Shown: positions 20,171 to 28,430 of the stretch, one piece after another
Layout: each line of letters starts with the position of its first letter
How positions within the stretch are numbered: position 1 is the first letter of the stretch
Source of the DNA: Motilimonas pumila
GTDB lineage: Bacteria; Pseudomonadota; Gammaproteobacteria; Enterobacterales; CBDFNC01
DNA length: 64,000 nt
Reading direction: 5' to 3'
Assembly: GCF_003596335.1 (NCBI RefSeq)
Contig: NZ_QZCH01000014.1
Span: 57,249-121,248 of the forward strand
Notes under the pieces: model-generated
Databases searched by the model: none
What the model saw: the letters and a program-made list of their open reading frames with translations, nothing else
Told to the model about the DNA's origin: nothing
Program-made: the position numbers and the translations under genes

Positions 20171-20437
20171 TTACATTTTTTGCACAATCGAAGACATAGA
20201 ATCTTTCATGGCTTTTTGAACCGTAGCAATTAGGTTCATTACTACTGACCATTCGTTCATTGCGGCTTGAAAGTTAGCCAGCTTAGCAGGGTTGTTCGGA
20301 TCTGCTTTCAATTCACTTAGCGCGGTATTCATCGTAGTGTTTGATGTATTGGCGACTTCTGATAGGTGGCCCGATGCCGTATTTAGGTTAAACGTAGTAT
20401 CGGTAATTGCCGTGTGTTGTATCGCGTTAAAAGCCAT
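20171..20437 (-). CDS. sctF: T3SS needle subunit SctF (YscF)
   Basis: An 88-residue needle protein, slightly longer than most (about 83-87). It shows the two-helix hairpin with the conserved turn DPNNPAKLANFQ and the C-terminal polymerisation face MNEWSVVMNLIATVQKAMKD. It polymerises into the extracellular needle after export. AAGGAG precedes the ATG. Located between the yscE- and yscG-like chaperone genes exactly as in Yersinia. Confidence 0.95.
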   Translation of the reverse strand: MAFNAIQHTAITDTTFNLNTASGHLSEVANTSNTTMNTALSELKADPNNPAKLANFQAAMNEWSVVMNLIATVQKAMKDSMSSIVQKM

Positions 20438-20493
20438 GACAGATCTCCTTTTGATTGGCTATTGTTAGCATACTTACTGACCACTAACTTGCT

Positions 20494-20712
20494 TTAGTCT
20501 GAAGTTGATAAAGTGTTAGTTTTAGTCTTTTTTATAATCTTGATGGCGGCATCAAAGGCTTTCACCAAGGCTTGGGTGGTTTTGTATTGCTCCGGCGGTA
20601 AACCTCGCATTAAATCCGCTTTGCTCGCTTGCTGATGCTGGCTGAGCTGTGCAATCAGCTCATCGGCATAATTCGCGTCTTCAGCCAGTTTTTGTTCGAG
20701 TTCTGCTGACAT
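20494..20712 (-). CDS. yscE: T3SS needle co-chaperone YscE-like
   Basis: A 72-residue helical protein. YscE/PscE binds the needle subunit with YscG in the cytosol; family members are about 66 residues and two-helical. The predicted helices (ELEQKLAEDANYADELIAQL and the later TTQALVKAFDAAIKII) fit. AGGAG lies upstream. Assignment rests on size, helicity and the operon slot between sctD and sctF. Confidence 0.8.
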   Translation of the reverse strand: MSAELEQKLAEDANYADELIAQLSQHQQASKADLMRGLPPEQYKTTQALVKAFDAAIKIIKKTKTNTLSTSD

Positions 20713-20720
20713 GATTACTC

Positions 20721-22019
20721 CTACAAGGTGCTGTCAAAATTGACTATGTATGTTTTTTGATCGTTTTGGAGGTAAACGCCGCCGCTACGGATGCTAGCAA
20801 TGCGAGCTCCGTTGGGCAGGCGAGCGCCTTCAAAGTATTTCTGGCCATTGTCCAAAATTAAGTAAGGCACGGCGCCAATGCGCACCGCGCGAAAACGTAA
20901 GTTAATATCAGCGCTGTCGTCTTCTTTTAATTTAGGCGTCGTCAGTAATAAGTGCGGGTTAGAGCCAAAGCGCTTCATAAAGTCCTGCTTAAGACTCTTA
21001 AACTCTCTCAACTCTGAGCCACTCAAATTACCCACAAGTTCTATACGGTCGCCTTTGTCTTCAACGATAACTTTGTTGGCGAAGGTTGAAGCCGCGAGTA
21101 AGGTTTTTAACTGCTCAAGGGCAGGCTGCTCTTCAATAATGTCTAGTTGCCATGAGGTCAGGCCGGGAATGTCACGTTGCAAAATTTGCTCAACGCGTCC
21201 CCAGGCTGCCAGGCTGTTTGAATCGGTGACAAATACTAAGCTGCCTGCGGCTTCACCCGACTTGATATCAATGGCATCCAGTTCGAGGTTTTTAAGAATA
21301 AAGCGCGCCGCCGATTTGATTTCGTCCATGGTACGAATATCACTGGTATAGCGAATGTTGAGCGTTTCAACGCGATTTAACAGAGCTTTACGATCTGCAG
21401 TCGTTTCTACGTAACCCGACAAGCTGAGTTTATTGTTGATGTCATCCCATGCCAAAGACAAATGCGGGTGACTGTCTGTGCCGATAATTTGCTTAGTTTG
21501 TTGTACATCAACTTTAGGGGCGACGATTTTTGGTGCGGATTCTTTGATCTGAAAGTAAATCACCACGGCAAAGACCAAGGTTACCAAGGCTCCTAGTGAC
21601 ATAATAGTGGATGCGTGTTTGTAGCCCTTATGCTCTGATGCAGCAGGCTTTGCAGCGGTTGGCTGGGTATCGTTAACACTTTCAAGCTGGTCGAAATCTG
21701 GAATTTTGGCCGGCCAATCAATTCCTTCTTCTGCCAGCATGATAATTAGCTCACCTAAGCGCAGCGGTTGCAGCATTGGCAAAGCAAGGCTTTCATCCCA
21801 GCTTTGGCCGTCAACCTGGATCCGCACCGTATCGTCGAGAGGCTCAATCTTGACGCCTTCCTCCGTGGTGGTGATGCGCACATGTTCTTCATGAACCTTT
21901 GCATCATCAATAACTAAGTCTGCTTTGTGTTCATTGCGACCTAATATTTGGGTTTCGCTAAGATGGACCTCTGCGTCTTTGTATGAGGTGTTGAGGATCC
22001 TGAGTTTCCAGTGGCTCAT
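20721..22019 (-). CDS. sctD: T3SS inner-membrane ring protein SctD (YscD)
   Basis: A 432-residue protein with a cytoplasmic FHA-like domain at the N-terminus (about 1-110, including ILGRNEHKADLVIDD), a single transmembrane helix near residue 145 (SLGALVTLVFAVVIYF) and a large periplasmic part built of ring-building modules. It bridges the secretin and the SctK pods. A GTG at 22028 would add three residues; the ATG at 22019 overlaps the sctC stop as ATGA and has GGAG eight bases upstream. Confidence 0.93.
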   Translation of the reverse strand: MSHWKLRILNTSYKDAEVHLSETQILGRNEHKADLVIDDAKVHEEHVRITTTEEGVKIEPLDDTVRIQVDGQSWDESLALPMLQPLRLGELIIMLAEEGIDWPAKIPDFDQLESVNDTQPTAAKPAASEHKGYKHASTIMSLGALVTLVFAVVIYFQIKESAPKIVAPKVDVQQTKQIIGTDSHPHLSLAWDDINNKLSLSGYVETTADRKALLNRVETLNIRYTSDIRTMDEIKSAARFILKNLELDAIDIKSGEAAGSLVFVTDSNSLAAWGRVEQILQRDIPGLTSWQLDIIEEQPALEQLKTLLAASTFANKVIVEDKGDRIELVGNLSGSELREFKSLKQDFMKRFGSNPHLLLTTPKLKEDDSADINLRFRAVRIGAVPYLILDNGQKYFEGARLPNGARIASIRSGGVYLQNDQKTYIVNFDSTL

Positions 22020-23881
22020 AAACGACACTCCGGTTCATTGGCACCTAGCGGGCACTGTGACAATGCCACCCGATAACCGGGTACTCCGTCTAGATCGCGA
22101 CACGTTTTCACCATGGTGGTGTAGCCTTTGTCCATGTAATTGTTTCTTCTATTACGGGCTTTCGATGAGGTTTCACATGGTTGTAAATTATCAATCGCAA
22201 AAATACGGCTATTACTGTTGCTCATATTAGCCATGTCTGTAATTTGATCAGAGAAAGAAAATGGCTGGTTAAGATCATCTTCAACCGTAGGCTTAATTTC
22301 ATCGACTTTAAGAATTTTCGGACTGATCATAAACAGGCGCACCATTTGTTGCGTGGTGTCTTTATGGTGGGTAAATAACTCTCCTGCGTAAGGGATATCA
22401 CCCAAGCCAGGTACGGAAGTATTGCCGTAAGTATTGGCTTCTCGGAAGTAACCACCGATCAATAAGCTGGCGCCTTCTGGTACGCTGGCTCGAGTGCTAA
22501 TTTGCGTATTTTTAACCGTAGGCAGTGAGTCCACCGCGCCATCTTGTACCTGATTACCATCTTCAATGGTTAAGTCGAGGTAAATGCGCTTAATCGGTTG
22601 GCCGTCTTCCACGATACGTGGTGTCACTTGTAGCATGGTGCCGTAAGTAATCGCTTCTAATTCCGCTACACGCTCACCTTCTACTTTAACGTAGAAGGTT
22701 TCATTGTTATCTAAGATGGCTTGAATGCCATTTTCAGTGACCACCGCTGGGCGAGAGGTCACTCGGGCGCGCCCTTCTCCTTCCAACGCACTGACAGTGG
22801 CAAGAAAGTCAGCATTGGTTTGCACTATTTCATCGGCGATGGCATCACTTGCGCCAGGCAAAATAAGATCCACTAAGCCATCGCCCACTTTTAGTTGTTT
22901 AACTTGCCAGTCGACACCAATCTCTTGCAATGAATTGGTTGCTAAATCAATGATAACCAGGCTTATCTCTAACTGCTCTCGTGGTTGGTCTAATTGTTTG
23001 ATTAAATTTTCGTACAAGCGTATCCGAGAGCGGTAATCTTGGACAATAACGGCATTTAAGCTAGGGTCGGCTTGTATTTGCACTAAAGAGTGAGCTTCGC
23101 CTTGAGCAGCACTGTTTTCTGCTGCCGCCGGCTCAGATTCAGTCTTGTTGATCTCCATGCCTTTTTGTTTGCCAACCGGGTTTTTCTTTAAAGAGACCGT
23201 GGTGCTTTTTCCTCGGTTATCCGACGCGCCAGCCATATTGGCCAGCATGGTTGCGACGCCAGGGATCACTATGTCATCACCGCGGGCGGTAAACTTTCTG
23301 TCAACCGCAGACGCGTGTTTGAGTTTGAAAATGCGCATTTCTAGCGGGTCAGAAAGGCTAGGATCTGAGTCTTGTTGTAACAGGTTGACGGTTTGATTAA
23401 CCAGTTCAAGGTATCGAGGTGGACCTGACACCATCAAAATGCCGCTGTATTCAATTGCGCGCCAATCAAAACGGTTATCCCAAATTTTGAGTTGGACCAT
23501 AGTGTCTTTTATCTGGCTGACAGAGACACCATTTAACCTGAAGATTTGGCTTTGAATTTCAGTGCTTTTATAAACGTATAAAGTAGAACCGTCGAAATAC
23601 CAAATGAGATCATAAGCGCTAGCAAGGTAATCAAGGGCTTGTCGAGCACTGCGCTGTTGCAAGTGGCCATTAAAAGTATCATTGATAGATGAGCTAACAT
23701 TGACGCTTAAGCCCGAGCTGGTGGCTAATGCGGTAAGCACCTCTCGCAAGGTCTCGCCTTCAGCATAATATTCAAAGGGCTGCTCAGCCAACTGAGGTTG
23801 TTTTCCTTGAGCCTGGCCACCGAATAATAAGGCTGCCATGAGGAGTGATAAGCAAAAAGTGCTAAGGCCTGATAAAGACAT
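22016..23881 (-). CDS. sctC: T3SS outer-membrane secretin SctC (YscC)
   Basis: A 621-residue secretin. The ATG at 23881 gives a proper signal peptide (MSLSGLSTFCLSLLMAALLF...). Next come N0/N1 domains (EGETLREVLTALATSSGLSVNV), N3, and the secretin core with VQDYRSRI, LEISLVIIDLATNSLQEIGVDWQ and the late PVLGDIP-like block read here as VPGLGDIPYAGELF. A frame extension to 23935 is possible but lacks a signal. The last 60 residues, beyond the secretin core, form a hydrophilic tail with four cysteines, which I do not recognise; in YscC the tail is where the pilotin binds. No YscW-type pilotin is seen nearby. Confidence 0.95.
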   Translation of the reverse strand: MSLSGLSTFCLSLLMAALLFGGQAQGKQPQLAEQPFEYYAEGETLREVLTALATSSGLSVNVSSSINDTFNGHLQQRSARQALDYLASAYDLIWYFDGSTLYVYKSTEIQSQIFRLNGVSVSQIKDTMVQLKIWDNRFDWRAIEYSGILMVSGPPRYLELVNQTVNLLQQDSDPSLSDPLEMRIFKLKHASAVDRKFTARGDDIVIPGVATMLANMAGASDNRGKSTTVSLKKNPVGKQKGMEINKTESEPAAAENSAAQGEAHSLVQIQADPSLNAVIVQDYRSRIRLYENLIKQLDQPREQLEISLVIIDLATNSLQEIGVDWQVKQLKVGDGLVDLILPGASDAIADEIVQTNADFLATVSALEGEGRARVTSRPAVVTENGIQAILDNNETFYVKVEGERVAELEAITYGTMLQVTPRIVEDGQPIKRIYLDLTIEDGNQVQDGAVDSLPTVKNTQISTRASVPEGASLLIGGYFREANTYGNTSVPGLGDIPYAGELFTHHKDTTQQMVRLFMISPKILKVDEIKPTVEDDLNQPFSFSDQITDMANMSNSNSRIFAIDNLQPCETSSKARNRRNNYMDKGYTTMVKTCRDLDGVPGYRVALSQCPLGANEPECRL

Positions 23882-24275
23882 CTTGATATACCTGTTGGAC
23901 GGCTTGTAATTCGAGTTGTTCGAGTTGTTCGACATATTGGCAGTGACTATTTAACAGCTCTTTTAATGCTTCAAAGTCTTGTTGTAAGCTGGCGCGAGTT
24001 TGCACTACTACGGTGTTTCCTTGTTGAGCTAAACACGTATTGCCTTGCCCCCAAGGTAATGACCACGCCATTGCTTGCTTTAATTGCTGTTCTTTTTGAT
24101 AGTCATTGTCCGCAAGCTGGGACACAGGTGATAACAAGATCAATTCACCCCTAGCGGTTATTACGTCAACGGCTAGTGTGTCATCAAATAACAAGCTGTA
24201 ACCTTGCTTGCGTGGTGAAAGTGATTGGATGTTGAGCGCTTGCTTCAATCCATCGATAAATTGCTCTAGTGTCAT
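23862..24275 (-). CDS. yscB: T3SS class I chaperone, YscB-like
   Basis: A 137-residue acidic protein with the alpha/beta pattern of the CesT/SycE class. The length equals Yersinia YscB, and the position directly upstream of the secretin gene is the yscB position. YscB together with SycN escorts the gatekeeper YopN; a SycN-like gene is present at 39789, so the pair is complete. A perfect AAGGAGG lies upstream. It is the first gene of the leftward operon and overlaps sctC by 20 bases. Confidence 0.78.
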   Translation of the reverse strand: MTLEQFIDGLKQALNIQSLSPRKQGYSLLFDDTLAVDVITARGELILLSPVSQLADNDYQKEQQLKQAMAWSLPWGQGNTCLAQQGNTVVVQTRASLQQDFEALKELLNSHCQYVEQLEQLELQAVQQVYQDVFIRP

Positions 24276-24691
24276 TAGCCCTCCTTGTCATGATTAACTG
24301 TGACACAAAGCAATGACAGAGAATTTCACTCAACGGCGGCAATTTTTATAAATTGGATTGATTTATCACTTTTGATCCCGCTTGCAACGTCACTGGCATT
24401 GATTTGGATCATTGTTTTTATCTAAATAGATAAAAAATCGATCATTTTTACCATTCAATTTGATGACATTTAACCCCGCTTTTATCAAATTACTGTCCGC
24501 TATCTCCCTTTTTCTATTGTGGTTAAATCGCGAAATTGAATTTAAGTGATTGTTTTTGATTGTCTATATGTGTTTTTTACGATCTAAATTCAATTGATTA
24601 CATTTATTACCTTTTAATTACATTTGTGCGAATTAGTTGAAATGTTGCTGCCTAAACTGAGCATATTGAAAGCAGTAGCAAGGAATGTGAA
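24276..24691. promoter_or_regulatory. Divergent control region between the basal-body and translocon operons
   Basis: These 416 bases contain no gene and are markedly AT-rich. They must hold the divergent promoters of yscB-L and lcrGVH-yopBD. An A/T-rich imperfect palindrome (AAAAAATCGATCATTTTT, about 24432-24449) stands out. ExsA/LcrF-type activators bind A-rich DNA upstream of a weak -35, so sites are expected here, but I could not place one with confidence. Confidence 0.55.
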
Positions 24692-24961
24692 ATGCAAGAC
24701 GAAATGCAACAGATTGCAACTCGGCAAAAGCAGATTAAGCAAGATATCCAGCAGCAGCTCAATCGTACCAATGCCCTAGAGCAGGACCTTGCCAATAAGC
24801 TGGGTATTTCTGTAGGTCAATTAAAGCGCCAGTTAGCCGATAAGAGCTACAGCGGTAAAACAACGCAAGACCAAGCACAAGCACAAGCACAAAAATGGCT
24901 GGCAACACAGCAGCCAAAAAAGGCCACAAGAAGGCCACCGCGTAATCGAGTGATGATTTAA
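24692..24961 (+). CDS. lcrG: LcrG-like T3SS regulator / tip chaperone
   Basis: An 89-residue protein, helical and charged, with a basic Pro/Arg C-terminus (RRPPRNRVMI) that parallels the Yersinia LcrG ending (RPRKPTMMRGQII). The middle KLGISVGQLKRQLADKS parallels DIGLTPEAVMKIFAGRS. LcrG binds LcrV in the cytosol and holds secretion off. It is the first gene of an lcrG-V-H-yopB-D-like operon. AAGGA precedes the ATG. Similarity is modest but position and size agree. Confidence 0.75.
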   Translation: MQDEMQQIATRQKQIKQDIQQQLNRTNALEQDLANKLGISVGQLKRQLADKSYSGKTTQDQAQAQAQKWLATQQPKKATRRPPRNRVMI

Positions 24962-24977
24962 CAAGGGCAGGAAGACA

Positions 24978-25916
24978 ATGTCAGTTTACGATAGTACAAA
25001 TGGCACATGGGCATGGAACTTCGGTGTTTATTCAGAAACTTCTGTGACTGCAAACGTCATCGTTGATGGTGCAAACACCACGGTGACTAAAACCGCTGCG
25101 CAGCTAAAAGCCATCGATTTAGAAATGGACCCTCACGCAGTATTAGTGGCCCTTAACGCTTCAGGTGAAACCTTACGTTACCAATTTGGCGTAGAGAGTG
25201 ATTTCTCAGGTGTGAATCCTTCATTGGCGACACTTAAAAGCTCTAACCAAGTCACCATCGGCTCGAACGGCGAAGTGGTATTTAACGACCCAAGTGATAT
25301 GGAACAGTACCTAAAATACATCGAGCTTTCTGCGGGTGGGTCGCTAATCTTCAATGGCACCGAGCTTAGCAGTGACACAGTAGGTTATGAGCTACAAACT
25401 CTGGTTATCTCAGATATCCAAGAAGATATCAGCGCCTTAAACCAACTAGTGACCGACTTATCGTCTCTGGACACTTGGCTGCAAGACGAAGAGAAAATTG
25501 AGAAAAACGGCAAGATCACCATAGATTGTTATGACACCGATGGCAGTTACTACAAAGCCATGACTGAGCAGTTTCCAAGCTTGAGTGCTGCTGACCGTAA
25601 AAGCTTTTTGCACGATACCAACAACAGTTATGTTGAATGGATGGGGCTGTCAGTATCAACCAGTAATGATCCTGGTACAGACTATCGCTTTGGTACCCAT
25701 AAATTAGAAATTCATGGCCGTAACATGGAAATCTACGCTAATGATTTCAGTAACGCCCAAGAAGAAATTCGTAACCTAGTAAAAGAAAAATCGACTCAGG
25801 CTGAGCAATTAAGCACTGACTTTCAAACGCGTAATTCCCGCTACAACAGCTTAGTTGAAGCCATGTCTAGTTACGCCAGCACTTACTTTGATGCCCTAAA
25901 AGGCTTAAACAGTTAA
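24978..25916 (+). CDS. sctA: Needle-tip protein SctA (LcrV/PcrV-like), divergent
   Basis: A 312-residue protein in the lcrV position (LcrV is about 326). The N-terminal two-thirds is not obviously LcrV-like. The C-terminal helix (LSTDFQTRNSRYNSLVEAMS) has the character of the LcrV/PcrV coiled coil that docks on the needle. It is acidic, with a single cysteine near residue 192 and no signal peptide, consistent with export through the needle. The tip protein supports insertion of the YopB/YopD pore. GGAAGAC lies upstream of the ATG. Confidence 0.78.
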   Translation: MSVYDSTNGTWAWNFGVYSETSVTANVIVDGANTTVTKTAAQLKAIDLEMDPHAVLVALNASGETLRYQFGVESDFSGVNPSLATLKSSNQVTIGSNGEVVFNDPSDMEQYLKYIELSAGGSLIFNGTELSSDTVGYELQTLVISDIQEDISALNQLVTDLSSLDTWLQDEEKIEKNGKITIDCYDTDGSYYKAMTEQFPSLSAADRKSFLHDTNNSYVEWMGLSVSTSNDPGTDYRFGTHKLEIHGRNMEIYANDFSNAQEEIRNLVKEKSTQAEQLSTDFQTRNSRYNSLVEAMSSYASTYFDALKGLNS

Positions 25917-25928
25917 AGGATTAAACCC

Positions 25929-26435
25929 ATGAGTGAACAACTAAACCCAGCATTAATCGACAACGAGCAAATGAAAGCGTTTATTGATAAAGGCGGGGTA
26001 ATTCATGAGCTGTTGGATGTAACGGACGACGAGTTAGACAGTATTTACATGGTGGCTTATAACCTTTACCAAAGCTGCCGTTACGATGATGCAGAGAAAT
26101 TGTTCCAATTATTGGTGACCTACAACCACTACAACATTTCTTACTACTTGGGCCTAGGCGGCTGTCGCCAAGCCAAAGAGAAATACCAAGAAGCCGCAGA
26201 TACTTACAGTATTGCCGTACTTTTTGATGCTGACGATCCGAGACTGCCATTTCATGCCGGTGAGTGTCACCTGGCATTAAATGACCTAAAGAGTGCCGAA
26301 AGCGGTTTTTATGCAGCCGCTATGCGTGCCGGAGAGATTCCTGAATACCAGGAATTAAAAGCGAAAGCAGAAGGGCTACTAAAACTAGTCCAAACCAAAC
26401 AAGCTGACCAGGAGGCCAGTAATGAGCATAAGTAA
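25929..26435 (+). CDS. lcrH: Translocator chaperone SycD/LcrH
   Basis: A 168-residue class II chaperone made of three TPRs (about 38-140), including the SycD-type blocks YNLYQSCRYDDAEKLFQLL, YYLGLGGCRQAKEKYQEA and FHAGECHLALNDLKSAESGF. It keeps both pore proteins soluble before secretion and often has a regulatory role. AAAGGA precedes the ATG, and the gene overlaps the yopB-like gene by 14 bases. Confidence 0.95.
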   Translation: MSEQLNPALIDNEQMKAFIDKGGVIHELLDVTDDELDSIYMVAYNLYQSCRYDDAEKLFQLLVTYNHYNISYYLGLGGCRQAKEKYQEAADTYSIAVLFDADDPRLPFHAGECHLALNDLKSAESGFYAAAMRAGEIPEYQELKAKAEGLLKLVQTKQADQEASNEHK

Positions 26436-27555
26436 TAACCTTGGCATGACGGGAAACATCATCGGCAACGTTATCTCAGACGTAAAAGGGATAATTCAAG
26501 AAGCCACAACCGGTGTTAACCCAGACGATGCCAAGATATCGGAAACGGTATCAAACTATACCAGTGGAGCGCCTGCTTTGGATACACCAAAGCAAAGCAC
26601 TTACGCAGCGTTGTATTTGATTGCTGCGAAAATGAAAGACATTGTTGAATCTTCAAATGAGTTAACTAAAACTGAGCTTGAGACCAAACAAGCTGAGCAG
26701 AAAAAACTCATGCAAGAACGTATTGATCAAGCCAATGAGCAAGAAGAAAAACGTTTAGAGCAACTTGAAGAAGCAGCAAAACAGAAGAAAAAAGCAAAAA
26801 AAGCGGGCGTATTTGGCAAAGTATTTGGCTTTGTTACCGCTGTAGCCAGTCTAGTTGGCGGTGTTGCATCTCTTGCAGCGGGCGTTATCTCTGGTCAACC
26901 CTCTCTTATTGCTGGTGGCGCATTTTTATGTGCGGCTGGCTGTCTAGACCTTGCAGCACAAGTATGTAGCTTATGCGGGGAAGACAAAGCGGCGGAAATA
27001 TTAGGTTATACCGCGCTTGCATGTACAGTTATTGGTATTGGTTGTTTAACTTTCGGTGCAGCAGCGGGGGCCGTCGCGGCCAAAACTGCCGCCAAGGAAA
27101 CAGCTGAAGAAGTCACCAAAGAAGCCGTTGAGCAAGTTGCGAAAGAAGTAGCTGAAGAGATTGTTGAAGAAACCATTGAACAAGCTGCAAAAAACCTTTG
27201 TGAAACCCTAATTAAAAACCAAACCGATGATTTGATTAAGAGCATCTTAAGCAACATCAAAGTGGTTGGTGCGGTTGTTACGGCGGGTGGTTCTATTGCC
27301 TCTGGTGCGACTCAAATTCAGCAGGCTGAATACGAAGAGAAAGCGGCTGAACTGCAGTATGAAATTGAGCAGCTACAGGCACAAGTAATGGAAAACAAAG
27401 CGTTAATCGCTAGGTTAGAAGCCATTATGGAGCGCTTGTTAGAGTTCATGAATGAACAGGTGGGCTCTTTGACTCGTGCCTGTGCCATTGTTTCTGAAGT
27501 ATCGCAAGACTTATCGAATACTTCGAACACCATTGTTGCACGCGGTGCTATCTAA
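26422..27555 (+). CDS. sctE: Major translocator (YopB/PopB-like pore protein)
   Basis: A 377-residue hydrophobic translocator. After a coiled coil (about 78-125, Lys/Glu/Gln-rich) come two membrane-active regions at about 128-180 and 194-222, then a further amphipathic region and a C-terminal coiled coil (304-345). This is the YopB layout. It inserts in host membranes with the YopD-like partner. Unusually, six cysteines lie between residues 170 and 208, in or near the hydrophobic segments. AGGAGG sits upstream of the ATG inside lcrH. Confidence 0.9.
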   Translation: MSISNNLGMTGNIIGNVISDVKGIIQEATTGVNPDDAKISETVSNYTSGAPALDTPKQSTYAALYLIAAKMKDIVESSNELTKTELETKQAEQKKLMQERIDQANEQEEKRLEQLEEAAKQKKKAKKAGVFGKVFGFVTAVASLVGGVASLAAGVISGQPSLIAGGAFLCAAGCLDLAAQVCSLCGEDKAAEILGYTALACTVIGIGCLTFGAAAGAVAAKTAAKETAEEVTKEAVEQVAKEVAEEIVEETIEQAAKNLCETLIKNQTDDLIKSILSNIKVVGAVVTAGGSIASGATQIQQAEYEEKAAELQYEIEQLQAQVMENKALIARLEAIMERLLEFMNEQVGSLTRACAIVSEVSQDLSNTSNTIVARGAI

Positions 27556-27565
27556 GGAGTTAGGC

Positions 27566-28324
27566 ATGCCAAACGGAATTACGAATAATGGACCTCAACC
27601 AGTTAACTTGAATCCACCGGTAACGGTGTCGGATATCAAGGTAACGGCCTCGAGCACTGGCGTTAATATCAATGACATTGATGATAACTACATTGCCGAC
27701 GTCCTTAACGGCAGCAAAAGCTTAGAAACTGCGAGCTTTGATTTAGCAAACGCATTAGATAAATCTATCGACATCGCTAAATTGATGTTTATTTTGCAAT
27801 CACTGTTTCGTGAGTCGCAATCGGTGGAAGCTAACTGTGTTATCAGTTCGATGGAAGCTAACGTGCAGTCGTTACTAACCCAAGCAGACATCATTATTGA
27901 CAACGCAGAAGAAGCCAAAAAACAAGCCGACTCAGCGGCGAAGCTAAAGATGGTTGCAGGTGCGCTAACCATCGCAGCGGGTGTGTTTAGTCTGGCAACG
28001 CTTGGTGGCATGAAGTACGCAGGAACCAGTACTGAAGCAGCTACATCGGCAGCGCAGGGCGTATCGTCAGGCTTCTCAGGTTCAGGGCAGGTCACTAGTG
28101 CCAGCTCAGAGTTTGAGTCAAACAAAGCAGAAGAGACTCGTCAGCAGTCTACTGCTCAGCAAAAAGAAGCAGACGCAGTAGCGCAAGAAGCACAAGTTGA
28201 TAAACAACGTGCGGAAATGTGGGAAAGTCACTTCAACCAGTTGGTGCAAGAGCTAATGCAAATAGCGAAATCATTGCTGGAAGAAGTGACCAATAGCATG
28301 CGAGCTGTTGGGCGCAATATCTAA
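27566..28324 (+). CDS. sctB: Minor translocator (YopD/PopD-like)
   Basis: A 252-residue protein with a single hydrophobic segment at about 128-149 (KMVAGALTIAAGVFSLATLGG), a preceding coiled coil and an amphipathic C-terminal helix, as in YopD. It forms the host-membrane pore with the YopB-like protein. The open frame extends back to 27476 inside yopB, but the ATG at 27566 has AAGGAG six bases upstream and follows the yopB stop by ten bases. A terminator hairpin follows. Confidence 0.88.
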   Translation: MPNGITNNGPQPVNLNPPVTVSDIKVTASSTGVNINDIDDNYIADVLNGSKSLETASFDLANALDKSIDIAKLMFILQSLFRESQSVEANCVISSMEANVQSLLTQADIIIDNAEEAKKQADSAAKLKMVAGALTIAAGVFSLATLGGMKYAGTSTEAATSAAQGVSSGFSGSGQVTSASSEFESNKAEETRQQSTAQQKEADAVAQEAQVDKQRAEMWESHFNQLVQELMQIAKSLLEEVTNSMRAVGRNI

Positions 28325-28330
28325 GCCTCA

Positions 28331-28353
28331 ATGAGGGGGGATTTCCCCCTCAT
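28331..28353 (+). terminator. Terminator hairpin after the translocon operon
   Basis: ATGAGGGGG (28331-28339), five-base loop, CCCCCTCAT (28345-28353). The stem is GC-rich but the following T-run is short, so read-through toward the regulator gene is possible. Confidence 0.7.
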
Positions 28354-28430
28354 ATTTAAGAAATATAACGGATGCGTGAGCTGAGAAATTAGCTCAGGGG
28401 CATGTTTTGCCTAAATACTAGGAGCCTTGT

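Noticed and set aside
20169..20252. N-terminal extension of the yscG-like gene
   Set aside because: It would overlap the needle gene in another frame; the ATG at 20168 fits operon spacing and family size.
23882..23935. N-terminal extension of sctC
   Set aside because: The added residues precede and would spoil the signal peptide; the ATG at 23881 gives a normal one.
24430..24450. A/T palindrome as an ExsA binding site
   Set aside because: I could not match the A-rich tract plus GnC and TGnnA elements with proper spacing to a promoter; reported only as part of the control region.
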